The notes beneath the pieces are model-generated. The model made no database searches and was not told where the DNA came from. It saw only the letters and a list, made by a program, of their open reading frames with translations. DNA of 64,000 bases from positions 1 to 64,000 of the forward strand of contig NZ_JAKSYC010000110.1 of NCBI RefSeq assembly GCF_022829585.1. The letters are read 5' to 3'. This stretch comes from Methylobacterium sp. J-026 (GTDB taxonomy: Bacteria; Pseudomonadota; Alphaproteobacteria; Rhizobiales; Beijerinckiaceae). Made by a program: the position numbers and the translations under genes. This document shows, piece after piece, positions 47,213-57,900 of this stretch (its first letter is position 1; every line of letters starts with the position of its first letter).

Positions 47213-48391
47213 TCAGAAGTCGATCGCGGCGAAGAACACCGCGAACAGGCCATCGAGGACGATGACCATGAAGATGGCCTTCACGACGGAGGCGGTGACG
47301 TGGCGTCCCAGCGATTCCGCCGAGCCCTCCACGGCGAAGCCCTCGATGGTCGCGATGATGCCGATGGTCAGCGCCATGAACGGCGCCTTGATCAGGCCGA
47401 CCATGACGTGGTGGATGCCCACCGCCGCCTGGAGCCGGGCCAGGAACTGGTCGAGGGTCAGCCCGCCGTAGAGCATCGCGGTGAGGCCGCCGCCGGCGAG
47501 CGCCGCGATGTCGCCGATCAGCGTCAGCATCGGCAGGCCGATCATCAGGGCCAGCACCCGGGGCACGATCAGGATCTCGACCGGGTCGAGGCCCATGACC
47601 CGGAGCGCATCGACCTCCTCGCGCATGCGCATGGAGCCGATCTCGGCGGTGATCGCCGAGCCCGAGCGGCCGGCCACCATGATCGAGGTCAGGAGCACGC
47701 CGAGTTCGCGCAGGATCAGCAGGCCGATCAGGTTGACCACGAAGGTCTGGGCGCCGAAGCGCTGGAGCTGGAAGATGCCCTGCTGGGCGACGATGCCGCC
47801 CACCAGGAACGAGATCAGCACGATGATCGGCGTGCCGTTGAGGGCCACCTGCTCGATCTGGTTGACCAGGGCCGTGCCCCGGAAGGTGCCGGGCCGCAGG
47901 GCGACGCGGCCGCAGGCGGCGATCAGCTCGCCCAGGAAGGCGAGGGCGGTGACGAATTCCTGCCCCCCGCGCACGGTCCGGCGCCCGGTGGCATCGAGCC
48001 ATCCCACGATCCGGCCGTGGCGCCGCGGCGGCGGCGCCTCGGGCTCGCGCAGGCGGACCTCGCCCAGCAGGGTGCGGTGCTCGGACCGCACGCCGAGATA
48101 GGTAAGGCCGCCCCCGGCCCGCTCGATCTCGGCGCGGGTGCGCTCCAGGACCCAGGCGCCCAGGGTGTCGAGGCGCTCGATCCCCGCCAGGTCGAGGGCC
48201 ACAGGCCCGGCCCGGCCGGCCGCCGCGATGCGCGCGGCCGCGGCCTCGACGGCGGGCGCCTGGTCGGCGGTCCAGCGGCCGTCGAGCGCCAGCCGGCCGT
48301 CCGACGTCCGGTCCCGCACCGATGCGCCCGCCAAGGCGGCGGGAACAATGCCCTCGCTCAGCAAGACTTCACTCCTCGATCGAGGCACCAC
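47213..48391 (-). CDS. mlaE: MlaE-type permease fused to a STAS domain
   Basis: A 392-residue protein with two parts. Residues about 30-110 form a STAS-like domain (LALDGRWTADQAPAVEAAAA, LDLAGIERLDTLGAWVLERT) corresponding to MlaB; residues about 135-392 form the MlaE permease with FLGELIAACGRVALRPGTFR, and the core VAGRSGSAITAEIGSMRMRE EEVDALRVMGLDP-type loop and LKAPFMALTIGIIATIEGF-like end. The start is GTG 48391. Fusion of MlaB and MlaE is known in some alphaproteobacteria and makes a three-component inner-membrane complex here. Confidence 0.92.
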   Translation of the reverse strand: MVPRSRSEVLLSEGIVPAALAGASVRDRTSDGRLALDGRWTADQAPAVEAAAARIAAAGRAGPVALDLAGIERLDTLGAWVLERTRAEIERAGGGLTYLGVRSEHRTLLGEVRLREPEAPPPRRHGRIVGWLDATGRRTVRGGQEFVTALAFLGELIAACGRVALRPGTFRGTALVNQIEQVALNGTPIIVLISFLVGGIVAQQGIFQLQRFGAQTFVVNLIGLLILRELGVLLTSIMVAGRSGSAITAEIGSMRMREEVDALRVMGLDPVEILIVPRVLALMIGLPMLTLIGDIAALAGGGLTAMLYGGLTLDQFLARLQAAVGIHHVMVGLIKAPFMALTIGIIATIEGFAVEGSAESLGRHVTASVVKAIFMVIVLDGLFAVFFAAIDF

Positions 48392-48414
48392 CCTGCCGGG
48401 CGGTTATGTCGACA

Positions 48415-49590
48415 TTACGGTTGACGATCCGTGTCCGCCCTCACCCCTGCCGCAGGGCGGGCGGCGAGGGCGAGCCCGAGGCCCGCGGCGGCCAGCGGCG
48501 CCATCAGCAGGAAGGCGAGGGGGCCGCCGGCCCGGTAGGCGAGGCCGCTCACCAGGGTGGCGACCACGGAGATGCCGGCATTGACCGCGCTGAGCGTGCC
48601 CTGCGCGCGTCCGCGGGCGCCCTCCGGGGCGTAGGCCGAGACCGCCGCCATGGCGCCGAGCTGCGTCGCCCCGAAGGTCAGGCCGTGGAGGGCCTGCAGC
48701 GGCACCAGGGCGGCCAGGCGGTCGCCGAGCAGGAACATCCCGATCGCCCGCAGGATGGCGGCACCCCCGCCGAGGGCCAGGAGCCGCACCGGGCTGCGCC
48801 ACGCCGCCGGCAGGGCGGGCAGGGCGGCGAACAGCGCGATCTCGGCCAGCACCCCGGTCGCCCAGAGCGATCCGACCCAGGCCGCCGGGATGCCGCGATC
48901 AATCCAGTAGATGCTGCCGAACCCGTAGATCGCGCCGTGGCTCGCCTGGATCGCCGCGGCGGCGCCGATGCAGAGCCACAGGATCGGCGGCAGGCGCGGC
49001 CGTCCGGCGCCGGCGGCGGGCTGCGGCAGGGCCGCCACCGCGCGGCTGCGCCACGCCACCAGGGCTGCCCCGAGGGCGAGGCCGGTGAGCAGCAGCGGCA
49101 CCGCCAGCCGGCCGCCCAGCGCCGAGAGCAGGAGCCCGCCGGCGAGGTTCGCCAGCAGGAAGGCGACGGAGCCCGCCATCCGGATCCGGGAATAGGCGAG
49201 GCGGGCGTCCCGGCGCACGGCCGCGAGCGTCAGGTAGTCGATGCAGGGCACGAGCGGTGCGCCGGCGACCGCGTTGAGCACGATCAGCGCGGCGAGCCAG
49301 GGCCAGGCGATCGCCGCGGCGGTCGGCATCAGCGCGTAGGTCAGGCTGAGCGCGAGGCTGCCGAGCAGGATCATCCGGCGGGGCCCGAGCCCGCGGTCGA
49401 GCAGGCTCATCAGCGGCGCGGTCGCGGCGATCCGGGTGGCGATCGGCAGCGCCAGCAGCACGCCGATCACCCCGGCATCGAGCCCGAGGGCGTCGAGCCA
49501 GACCGGCATGAACGGCATGGCGATGCCGATCTCGGTGAAGACCACGGCGTAGAGCAGCGACAGGCGCGCCGGGCCGGACGGGCGGGGCAA
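48415..49590 (-). CDS. MFS transporter, HcaT/LacY-type
   Basis: A 391-residue, 12-helix major facilitator. It belongs to the MFS_1-like (HcaT, sugar or phenylpropionate) group: FTEIGIAMPFMPVWLDALG, LDAGVIGVLLALPIATRIAA, RRDARLAYSRIRMAGSVAFL and the central GAIYGFGSIYWIDRGIPAAW. Start TTG 49590. Its neighbours are the Mla operon (24 bases) and the divergent CheZ-like gene; no link to either is seen. Substrate unknown, perhaps an aromatic acid or sugar. Confidence 0.85.
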   Translation of the reverse strand: MPRPSGPARLSLLYAVVFTEIGIAMPFMPVWLDALGLDAGVIGVLLALPIATRIAATAPLMSLLDRGLGPRRMILLGSLALSLTYALMPTAAAIAWPWLAALIVLNAVAGAPLVPCIDYLTLAAVRRDARLAYSRIRMAGSVAFLLANLAGGLLLSALGGRLAVPLLLTGLALGAALVAWRSRAVAALPQPAAGAGRPRLPPILWLCIGAAAAIQASHGAIYGFGSIYWIDRGIPAAWVGSLWATGVLAEIALFAALPALPAAWRSPVRLLALGGGAAILRAIGMFLLGDRLAALVPLQALHGLTFGATQLGAMAAVSAYAPEGARGRAQGTLSAVNAGISVVATLVSGLAYRAGGPLAFLLMAPLAAAGLGLALAARPAAGVRADTDRQP

Positions 49591-49707
49591 GACGGGCTCG
49601 GGGGCTTTCGGGGAGGCCCGGCGGCGGGCCGCCCCGTAAGTGCCCGTTAAACGGATCCTGTCAAATTGCCGCGGTGTCGCGCTCGCCGCGGGCGTTCAGG
49701 GAAGCTC

Positions 49708-50682
49708 ATGTCCAGTCCCGCCACCCCGAGCCCGAACGCGCCGGCCGAGTACGACGCCATCGCGGCGACGATCGCCGCCTCCGAGCGCGGGCGCTGGTTC
49801 CTGGCCGAGCATGCCCGCCGCAACCGGGGGGCCGAGACCGAGACGCTGCTCGGGGCGATCGCCCGTCTGGAGCGGAACGTCGTCGCCGACCGCGGCCACG
49901 AGGCGTTCGGACAGATGCGCGGCAACCTCGTCGAGATGGCCGAAGCGATCAGCCGGACCAAGAGCGAGATCGCGGCGATCAGCGCCGCGGACCACCAGCA
50001 GACCCGTCTGACGCAGGCGTCGCTGGCCCTCGACGGGATCGTGCGCGAGACCGAGCGGGCGACGTCGGACATCCTCGGCTCGGCCGAGGCGATCCAGGAA
50101 TCCGCCTGGACGCTGCGCGAGCGGGGCGCCGATGCGGCGGCCTGCGACGCCCTCGATCTGCACGCGACCGCGATCTACACGGCCTGCTCGTTCCAGGACC
50201 TCACGGCGCAGCGCACCGCCCGGATCGTCTACACCCTGCGCTACCTCGAAGACCGCCTGTCGGCGATGATCGCGATCTGGGGCGACAGGGCCGCGCGGGT
50301 GCCGTCCCCGCCCGGCGCCGGGACAGGCGCGCGGGCCGGCGCCGGGGAGGCCGAGGCGGGCGATCTCTGCCAGAGCGACATCGACCGCTACATCAGCATG
50401 GAGGTCCCGGCGGTGACGGCGGCCGCCCTCGTGGCCCGGCCGGGGAGCCCGGCGCTGCACGAGGATCTCGTGTTCCTGCCGGTCTCGGACGGCGCCCAGA
50501 TCGGGGCCGACGCGGACAGCGAGCCGGCCCGGGACGCGCACGAACTCGACTGGGCCGGGATCGTCGCGGCCGCCCCCGCGCCGGGCGGGATGCGGACGGA
50601 GGCAGGGCAGGGGGAGGCGGCGCTGAGCCTGGCCGAGATCGACGCCCTGTCGCCGGAGCAGCGGCTCGCCCTGTTCGCCTGA
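49708..50682 (+). CDS. CheZ-like phosphatase family protein
   Basis: A 324-residue protein. The middle helices are long (about 35-150) and include the CheZ-type signature ACSFQDLTAQRTARIVYTLR, with the conserved glutamine that dephosphorylates CheY in CheZ. The second half (from about 190) is low-complexity, acidic and Pro/Ala-rich, ending LSPEQRLALFA. There is no chemotaxis gene in the window, so it is an orphan of its system. The ATG 49708 gives MSSPATPSPN; an in-frame extension upstream is low-complexity. Divergent from the MFS gene. Confidence 0.72.
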   Translation: MSSPATPSPNAPAEYDAIAATIAASERGRWFLAEHARRNRGAETETLLGAIARLERNVVADRGHEAFGQMRGNLVEMAEAISRTKSEIAAISAADHQQTRLTQASLALDGIVRETERATSDILGSAEAIQESAWTLRERGADAAACDALDLHATAIYTACSFQDLTAQRTARIVYTLRYLEDRLSAMIAIWGDRAARVPSPPGAGTGARAGAGEAEAGDLCQSDIDRYISMEVPAVTAAALVARPGSPALHEDLVFLPVSDGAQIGADADSEPARDAHELDWAGIVAAAPAPGGMRTEAGQGEAALSLAEIDALSPEQRLALFA

Positions 50683-50825
50683 CCGGCGCGCCGCATCGTG
50701 AACGGGCCGGCGGCGCCCCGGATGGGGCATCCGCCGGCGCGCAGGTGGTCCGGAAGACCCGGTCCCCCTTCGCCCGATCATGCTCTATCAGGGGCCCCCG
50801 CCGAGACAACCGAGACCGCGCGCCC

Positions 50826-51266
50826 GTGGCCCTGCACCTGATCAAGCTCTGCGTCGGCCCCGCCTCGATCGCCGATCTCGAAGCGCGGCAGGCGCGGGTC
50901 CTGGCCGAGGCGCTCCGGGAGGGGCGGGCGGCCGCGCCGTCCCACGTCACCCGGACCCTGCCCAAGCGGCACCGCGAGATCAGCGGCCAGGGCTCGATCT
51001 ACTGGGTGATCCGCGGGACCCTCTCCTGCCGGCAGGCGATCACCGCGATCGAGCCGGTGACGGGCGAGGACGGCATCCCGCGCTGCCGCCTGGTCTTCGA
51101 TCCAAGCCTCGTCCCGGTGGCCCCCCGGCCCTGCCGCCCGTTCCAGGGCTGGCGCTACCTCACGGCCCACGATGCGCCGGCCGACCTCGGCGCGGCGGCG
51201 GCGGGCGACCTCGCCGAGATGCCCGAAGCCCTGCGGCGGGAGCTGGTCGGCCTCGGCTTGCTGTGA
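50826..51266 (+). CDS. DUF1489 family protein
   Basis: A 146-residue soluble protein with the DUF1489 signature: LHLIKLCVGPASIADLEARQ, then ISGQGSIYWVIRGTLSCRQA and PCRPFQGWRYLTAHDAPADL. GTG 50826 gives the family-type N-terminus (VALHLIKLCVG). Family members are found almost only in alphaproteobacteria and have no known role. It follows the CheZ-like gene by 143 bases. Confidence 0.88.
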   Translation: MALHLIKLCVGPASIADLEARQARVLAEALREGRAAAPSHVTRTLPKRHREISGQGSIYWVIRGTLSCRQAITAIEPVTGEDGIPRCRLVFDPSLVPVAPRPCRPFQGWRYLTAHDAPADLGAAAAGDLAEMPEALRRELVGLGLL

Positions 51267-51510
51267 CGGCGCCGCCCATCCCGGGGCAGGCCGGCGGGAC
51301 GCGTCACAGAACCCGGCCCTTTCAAGATGTGTCCGGAGGTGCCGGGACACCGACCAGGCGCGGGATCCTCCTCACCATCGCTACGATGTTCACACATTGG
51401 CTCGGGAAGGCGCGACAGCCCCCCTCTCCTGTGGCGGACCAGCGAATTCACGCTTCGCGTTCGGTATCATCGCCCGGTCGACGGGTGTGCCGGTCCAGCG
51501 TTGCCACACA

Positions 51511-51571
51511 CCCTCCCTCCCCCCGCTGCGGGGGAGGGTGGCCCCTGCGTCAGCAGGGGTCGGGAGAGGGG
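51511..51571 (-). repeat. Modular GC-rich hairpin repeat, copy 2 (inverted)
   Basis: Read on the minus strand: CCCCTCTCCCG, variable hairpin ACCCCTGCTGACGCAGGGG, then CCACCCTCCCCCGCAG and a G-rich tail. The constant blocks match the copy at 70-129, and similarity continues about 15 bases to the left (GGAATCCGGGG). Confidence 0.75.
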
Positions 51572-51636
51572 AACCCCGGATTCCGAAAAAGGGCGCGACC
51601 GGCATGACGCGCACAGTCCCATTCTGCACCGTCGCT

Positions 51637-51689
51637 CCCCTCTCCCGCCCCCCTTCGGGGGCCACCCTCCCCCGCAGAGGGGGGAGGGA
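51637..51689 (+). repeat. Modular GC-rich hairpin repeat, copy 3
   Basis: CCCCTCTCCCG, a third variable hairpin GCCCCCCTTCGGGGG, then CCACCCTCCCCCGCAGAGG and a G-rich tail. It faces copy 2 in the same spacer, 66 bases apart, so the two could pair into a longer cruciform. Confidence 0.75.
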
Positions 51690-51876
51690 AACGCGGTGAA
51701 CATCGTAGCCCGCACGGCAGAAGGGACCCGCGCCCCGTCCTGTGCCCGAGTAGCCCGGCTCGATCCGTGAAGCCGCAAACCCGAAAGGCGGAGGGGAAAC
51801 ACGCGGCTTTTTCACGATGTTACAGCCATGGATCGTGATCCATGCACCCAGCCCAAACACCTTGAAAGGGCTGCTT

Positions 51877-51919
51877 CCAGAGCCGGTCCCGGTCGCGCTG
51901 CGAAGGGGACCGGCTCTGG
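51877..51919. terminator. 14-bp hairpin downstream of the giant gene
   Basis: CCAGAGCCGGTCCC (51877-51890) and GGGACCGGCTCTGG (51906-51919) are exact complements with a 15-base loop. It lies 60 bases past the stop of the 2439-residue gene and probably ends its transcript; no T-run. Confidence 0.6.
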
Positions 51920-51978
51920 CTCCTTGTTCGAACGGGCTCTCCTAAGCCGAACCGGCATCCACTGCGGCGGACAGCACG

Positions 51979-54900
51979 CTACGCCCCGTCGAAGCGCCCG
52001 CTGGCATGGGCCAGTATCGTGTAGACCTTGCCGGTCTCGGAGGTGAGATAGGCGTCGGTCCGCTTGGCGTCGCTGTCGTTCTTGACCACGTCGCCGAGCA
52101 GGCGCTCGAACTCGCTGACGTAGCGGTCGACGCTCCGGCGGAACTCCGCATCCGCCCGGTAGCGGCGCTGAATCTCCGTGAAGGTCGTCCGGCCCTGGGG
52201 CGTGTAGATCCGCGGATCGAACAGGTTCGGCTCGCCGCGCCGGTAGCGCTCCCACAGGTCGACGGCGGTCCGGTGCTCGATCATCTTGGCGATGTCGGTC
52301 GAGATCGTGTCGAGGGCGATCCGCCCGGTCTCGGCGGCGGCCACCGGGGTCCGCCGTCCCGACGGCGCGGCGGCGGCCAGCGCCTCGGCGCCCGGTTCGG
52401 CCTCCTGATCGTCGTCCAGCGAGGCGCGGGTCAGCAGGTCGGACAGCCAGCCCCGCTTGTCCCCGGCCTGCGCAGGGCCGGCGGGGCGGGCCGGGGCGGC
52501 CGTGCGCGGTGCCTCGATCCGGGCCGCCTGACCGGCCGCCGCGGGCCGCGACCGCGCCTGGGGAGCAGGCAGCGTCAGGGGTGGCATGGCGGGGGGTGCC
52601 GACGCGAAGGACGGAGCCGGTGCAGGAGCCTGGATCGCGGCCTGGGTCGCGGCCTGGGCGGCCGCAGGCACCACGGCGGCCCGGCCGCCGCCCTCGGCGA
52701 CCCGCCGCTGGGCCTGCGGCTGGGCGACGTCCACGGAGCGGCCGGAGCGGGAGACCAGGGTCGAGAGCTCGTTGAGCGCCTTGATCTGGTCCGCCACCAC
52801 CCGGCGCATCTCGCCCGTGGCGTCCTGCGTCTCGCGGGGCAGGTCGAGCACGCCCTTGGCGAGTTCGGCGCGGGTCGCGTCGAGTTCGCCGCGGATCGAG
52901 CCCGCCATCTCGCGCAGCGCCGAGAAGGAGTCGCCGAAGCTGGCCTGGGCCTCCTGGAAGCCGCTGCGCATCTCCCGGGACGCCTCCTCGATGGCCTGCC
53001 GCACGCCGTGGGCGGCCTTCTCGCCCTCGGCGCTGGCGCTGTCCTTCAGGTCGGCGAAGGCGCTCGTCACCGAGGCGCCGGCGCCCTGCGCCGTCCGGGT
53101 CAGGGTCTCGCCCACGCTGCGGGCGCGCTCCTCGGCGGCGCGCAGCGTGCGCTCGATCGTCTGCGCCAGGGCGTTGCCGTTCTGCTCCAGGGCGGCGGCG
53201 CGGGCCTCGAAGGTGGCCAGCGCCTCCGTGAGCGCCGTCTCGCGGCCCGACAGGGCCGAACCCAGCCGCTCCTCGATGGCGGCGAGCGAGGCCGCCGCCC
53301 GGTCGAGGGTGGCCACATGGGTGACGGTCTGCTCCCCGAGCGAGCGGCCCCGGTCGTCGAGGGTCTCGGCCAGGCGGGACGCCTCGCTCAGGGCCCCGTC
53401 GGCGGCGCCGCGCAGGGCCTCGACCTGCGCGGAGACACCCGCGCTGGCTCTTCCGGTCTCGGCGGCGATGCGCTGCAGCGCCCCCTGAACCTGCTCGATC
53501 CGGTCCGCGAGGCTCCGCTCGACCGCGCCGAGATTCGTGTCGGCCCCGGCGACCAGCTCGCCGAGCGCCGCGTTGGCGGTCTCGATCCGCTGGAGCAGGG
53601 TGCCGAGTTCCCGGCCCATCCGGTCGTTGGTCTCGAACAGCTCCGACAGGGTGCGGCCCGCCCCGTCCTCGACGGCGGCGCGCAGCAGCTCGGCCGAGGC
53701 CCGCGACTGCACGGCCAGCTCCTCGGTCCGCTCCCGCAGGCTCTCGGCCAGGGGCAGGCCGGTCTCGGCGAGGGCCCGCTCAATGGCGTCGGCCCGATCG
53801 GCCAGGGCATGGGACAGGTCGAGCATCGGCCCGTCGATGGCGGCCCGCAGGCGCTCGACATGCCCCTCCAGGGTGTCGCCGACCGCGCGTCCGCTGTCGT
53901 CGAGGCCGGCGAGGAGGGCACCGCCCCGCTCCTCGATGGCGCGCACCAGGACCTCGGCGCTCTCGGCGAGGCGGCGGGACAGGGCCTCGCCGCGGGCGTC
54001 CACGAGGGTGCCCAGGGCGTTGATCCGCCGCTCGAATCCGGCCCCGAGGGCCTCCGTGCGGTCGTCGATCAGGCCCGCCAGGGTCGCCTCGCGGCGGCTC
54101 AGCGTCTCGGCCAGCGCCGCGTTGTGGGCGTCGACCTGCTCGGCATGGGCCCGCGCCCGCTCGTCGAGGGCTGCCACGAGAGTCGCGGTGCGCTCGTCGA
54201 TCAGGCCCGCGAAGGCCTCGTGGCGGTCGTCGAAGGCGTTGGCCAGCGTGTCGGCGCGCTGCGCCACCAGGGTCGCGAACAGCCGCATGCGGCTGTCGAT
54301 CCGCTGGGTGAAGGCGTCGGCGCGGGCATCGACACCGCGGGCCAGGGCCTCGCTGTGCGCCTCCACGGCCTGCGCCAGGGCCGCCGCGCGGCCCTCCACG
54401 ACCCCGTCGAGGTCGCGCAGCCGGGTGTCGAACACCTCGACCAGTGCGCCGGTGCGGCCCTGGGCGGCGTCGATCAGGGTCCGGCTGCGCTCGTCGAGCA
54501 GCCCCTCGATCGCCGCGCGCGCCTCCTCGAAGGTCGTCCGCAGGGCCTCGATCCGCGTATCCACCCGCTCGGACACGTCGCGGCCGGTCCCCTCGACGAT
54601 CGCGCCGAGGCGGCCCTGCACCCGCTCGAACAAGAGCTGCAATTCGCCGGTCCGCTCCTTGAGGAGCTCGGCGAGCTGGCCCTCGCGGGTCTCCAGCAGG
54701 CCGGCGATGGCGGGATTGACCTTCTCGATGGTCGCCTGGAGCGCCTGCGTCCGGTGCTCGATCGTGCCGGCGATCTGGCGGCCGCGGGTCTCCACGAGGC
54801 GGTCGATCTCGCCCTGCGCCCGCTCGAACAGGCCCTGGAGGTCCGAGAGCCGGTTATCCAGCAGGTCCGCCAGCTGGCCGGGCGCCGTGTCGAGGATCGT

Positions 54901-57900
54901 GCGCAGACCCTCGGTCCGGGTCGCGATGGCGTCGGCGACCTCCTGTCCACGCCCGTCCACGAGGTCGCGCAGGCCGGTCTGGGCCTCCTCGAACAGGGTC
55001 TGGAGGCGCTGCGTGCGGGAATCGAGGGTGGCGGCGAGCTGGCGCTCGCGGGTCTCCACCAGCGCCGAGACGGCGGCGGGGGCCTCCTCCAGCACGCTGC
55101 GCAGGGACTGGATGCGCGCGTCGACCGAGGCGGTGAAGCGGCCACCGCCGTCCTCTACCACGGCGTCGAGGGCCGACTGGGCCTCCTGGAACAGGGTTTT
55201 GAGGGACTGGGCCCGCTCGCCGAGGGTGTCGGCGAGGCGGTTGCCGCGCCCCTCGACCAGGGTCTCGAGGTGGCCCAGCCGCTCGTCGAACAGGCTGCCG
55301 AGCTGCCGGGTCCGGTCGTCCAGGGCCCCGGTCGCGGTGCCGAACGCACCGTCCAGGGCGGCGACCAGGGCCTGCCCGCGGCCGTCCAGCGCCGCGTTGA
55401 TCGGGCCCATGCGGCCGTCGAGGGTGGCGGCCAGGGTGCCGGCGTGATCGTCCAGCATCACGCGGATCTGGTTGGTGCGGTCGTCGAGCAGGGTGTGGAC
55501 CGTGCGCACGCCGTCGTCGAGCAGGCCGCTGATGTCGGCGGTGCGGCTCGACAGGGTGTGGCCCAGGCGGCCCTCGCCGGCATCGAGCATGCGCTCGGCA
55601 TCCGCGATGGTCTGCTGGAGCTTGGCCAGGACGCTCTCGCCGCGCTGGTCGATCAGTTCGGCCAGCGACGTGCCGCCGCGGTCGAGCAGGCGGGCCAGTT
55701 CGGTGATCCGGCCGCCGATCGCCCCGAACACCGCCCGGCCCTTCTCGTCGAGCTCGCCCGACACGGCGGCGATGCGCTCGTCGATGAGGCGGCCGAGCAG
55801 ATCGGCGCGCTCCGCGAAGGCGGCGCGCACGGCCTCGGTGCGGGCGGCCAGCGTCGCGTCGGCGCTCTCGGTGCGCTCGTCCACCAGCCGCACGAGGGCC
55901 TCGGCGCGGCCCGACAGCGACGCCTCGAGGCCCGTGGTGGCCGCCTCGATCGTGGCGGTCAGAGCGCGGACGCGCTCGGCCATGGCGCCGTCGAGGCCGC
56001 CGGTCCGGTCCGCGACCATCGCCACGAGGTCGCGGGTCCGGCCGGCCAGTTCCTCGTCCACCGCGCGGGTACGCGCCTCGATGAGGCGGATCGCCTCGAA
56101 GGCCTGGACGCCGAAGCTCTCGTCCACGAGGCGGGCGCGCTCGTCGAGCGTGTCGGCGATCGCCTGCAGGCGGCCGATCACGCCGGCATCGAAGTGGCCG
56201 GCACTCTCCTCGATCCGGCGGGCGATCTCGCCCGTGTGCCGGGCGATGTCCTGCCCGAGCCCGGAGGTGCGCCCATCGAGCATCTCCACGAGGCCGCGGT
56301 GGCCGTCGGCCACGATGCGCGCCATCTCGTCGGTGCGCGACCGCAGGGCCTCGTCCATCGCGGTGGCGCGGCTGCCGAGCTGGCCGTCGATGTGGCTGAC
56401 GAGGTCCGCGACGGCCGCGCCGATCTCGGCGGCCCGCTGGGCGGAGCGCTCCTCCAGCCCCCCGAGATGGGTCTCGATCAGGCTGCCGGCCTCGCGGGCC
56501 CGGGCCGAGATCGTCTCGGCCACGGCCTGGCCCCTGCCGGTGATGAGCCGGTCCATCTCCTCCAGCCGGGCGCCGACGGTCTCTCCGAGGGCGGCCGTGT
56601 CGCGGCCGATCCGGTCGGCCAGGATGTCGCCGCGGGCGATGGTCTCCTGCAGGGTGGCGAGGCGGCTTCCCAGCGTCTCGTCGATCGCCCGGACCCGGCC
56701 GTCGGCGGTCTCGGCGAAGCGCGCGCCGGTCTGGCTGAGGGTGTCGGCGATGCGGGCGCCCTGACTCGCCACGGCGAGCACGATGTCGCGGCCGGTGCCG
56801 CTGATCCGGGCCTGGGTCTCGTCGGCGTGGCTGGCCAGCAGGCCCGCGACGCTCCGGCCGTGCTCCCCGAAGGTGGATTCCATCGCGCCGATCTGGGCGG
56901 CGAGGTCGTCCGAGATCGCCCGGGCGGCCTCGGCGAGGCTGCCGGTGGCGTTGCCGGTGCGGGCGGAGAGCTCGCGGTTGAGATCGTCGAGGGCGGCGCG
57001 GACGGCCGAGACCGCCTCTGTGCCGCGGGTCCCGAGATCCGTCCCGGCGCGATCGGCGGCTTCGAGGAACCGGGCCATGAGGGACGCGGTCTCGGCCTCG
57101 ACGGTGCCGGCGACCTCCGCGGAGGCGGTGCGCAGGGTCTCCAGGGTCGCGGCCAGCCGGGTGGCGGCGTCGCGGGCCTGTGCCTCGGCGGCGGTGCCCG
57201 TCCGCTCGGCGGCGGCGGCGAGCGCCTCGGCCGCCTCCTCGGTCCGCGCCGCCAGGGCGGCGGCCGAATCCGCGATCCGATGCTCGAAGGCCCGGACGGC
57301 CTCGAGGGTCCGGGTCTCGACCGCGCCGGTGGCGGCCTCGGTCGTCCCGTGCAGGGCGGTGGTGGCCTCCTCGGCGCCGCGCCGGAGCGCCGCGACCGCC
57401 TCGGCCGCGCGTCCGTCGATCTCGCCGGACAGGCCCTCGACCGTGCCGCGCAGGGACTTGACCGCGGAGGCCGCCCCCGTCTCGAAGCCCTGGCCCAGCG
57501 CCGAGAAGGCGGCCTCCAGGTTGGCCGCGACCGCGTCGGTCCGCCGCGCGATGCCGCTTCCGGCGCGCTCGGCCGCCGCGGCGACGCGGTTCTCCAGATC
57601 CGCCGCCCGCACCGTCACGGTCTCGTCGAGCCGCGCCGCGATGCCGTCCATCCGGTCGGCGACGCCGCCGCCCCGCTCGGCGAGGGCCTCGGCGATCCGC
57701 TCGGCGGCGCCGAGCAGGTCGTCGCGAACCGCGCCGGCCCGGGCCGTCAGGGTCTCGCCGACGCCGCTGGCGGCGAGCGCCAGGGCAGCCTGGGCGTCGC
57801 GCCCGCGCCCCTCGATCGTCTCGGCGACCGCCAGGCCCGCGCTCTCGATCTCGCCCCGCAGCGCCGTGCCGCGGCCGGCGATGTCCTGCGTGAGGGCCGT

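Larger units (their letters stand above)
51267..51978. other. 712-bp repeat-rich intergenic region
   Basis: No protein gene is visible. It holds two copies of the modular hairpin repeat in inverted orientation (51511-51571 and 51637-51689), a 14-bp hairpin (51877-51919) and short GC hairpins such as GGTGCCGGGACACC near 51335. It lies between converging genes, the DUF1489 gene on the + strand and the giant gene on the minus strand, and therefore receives transcription from both sides. Confidence 0.7.
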
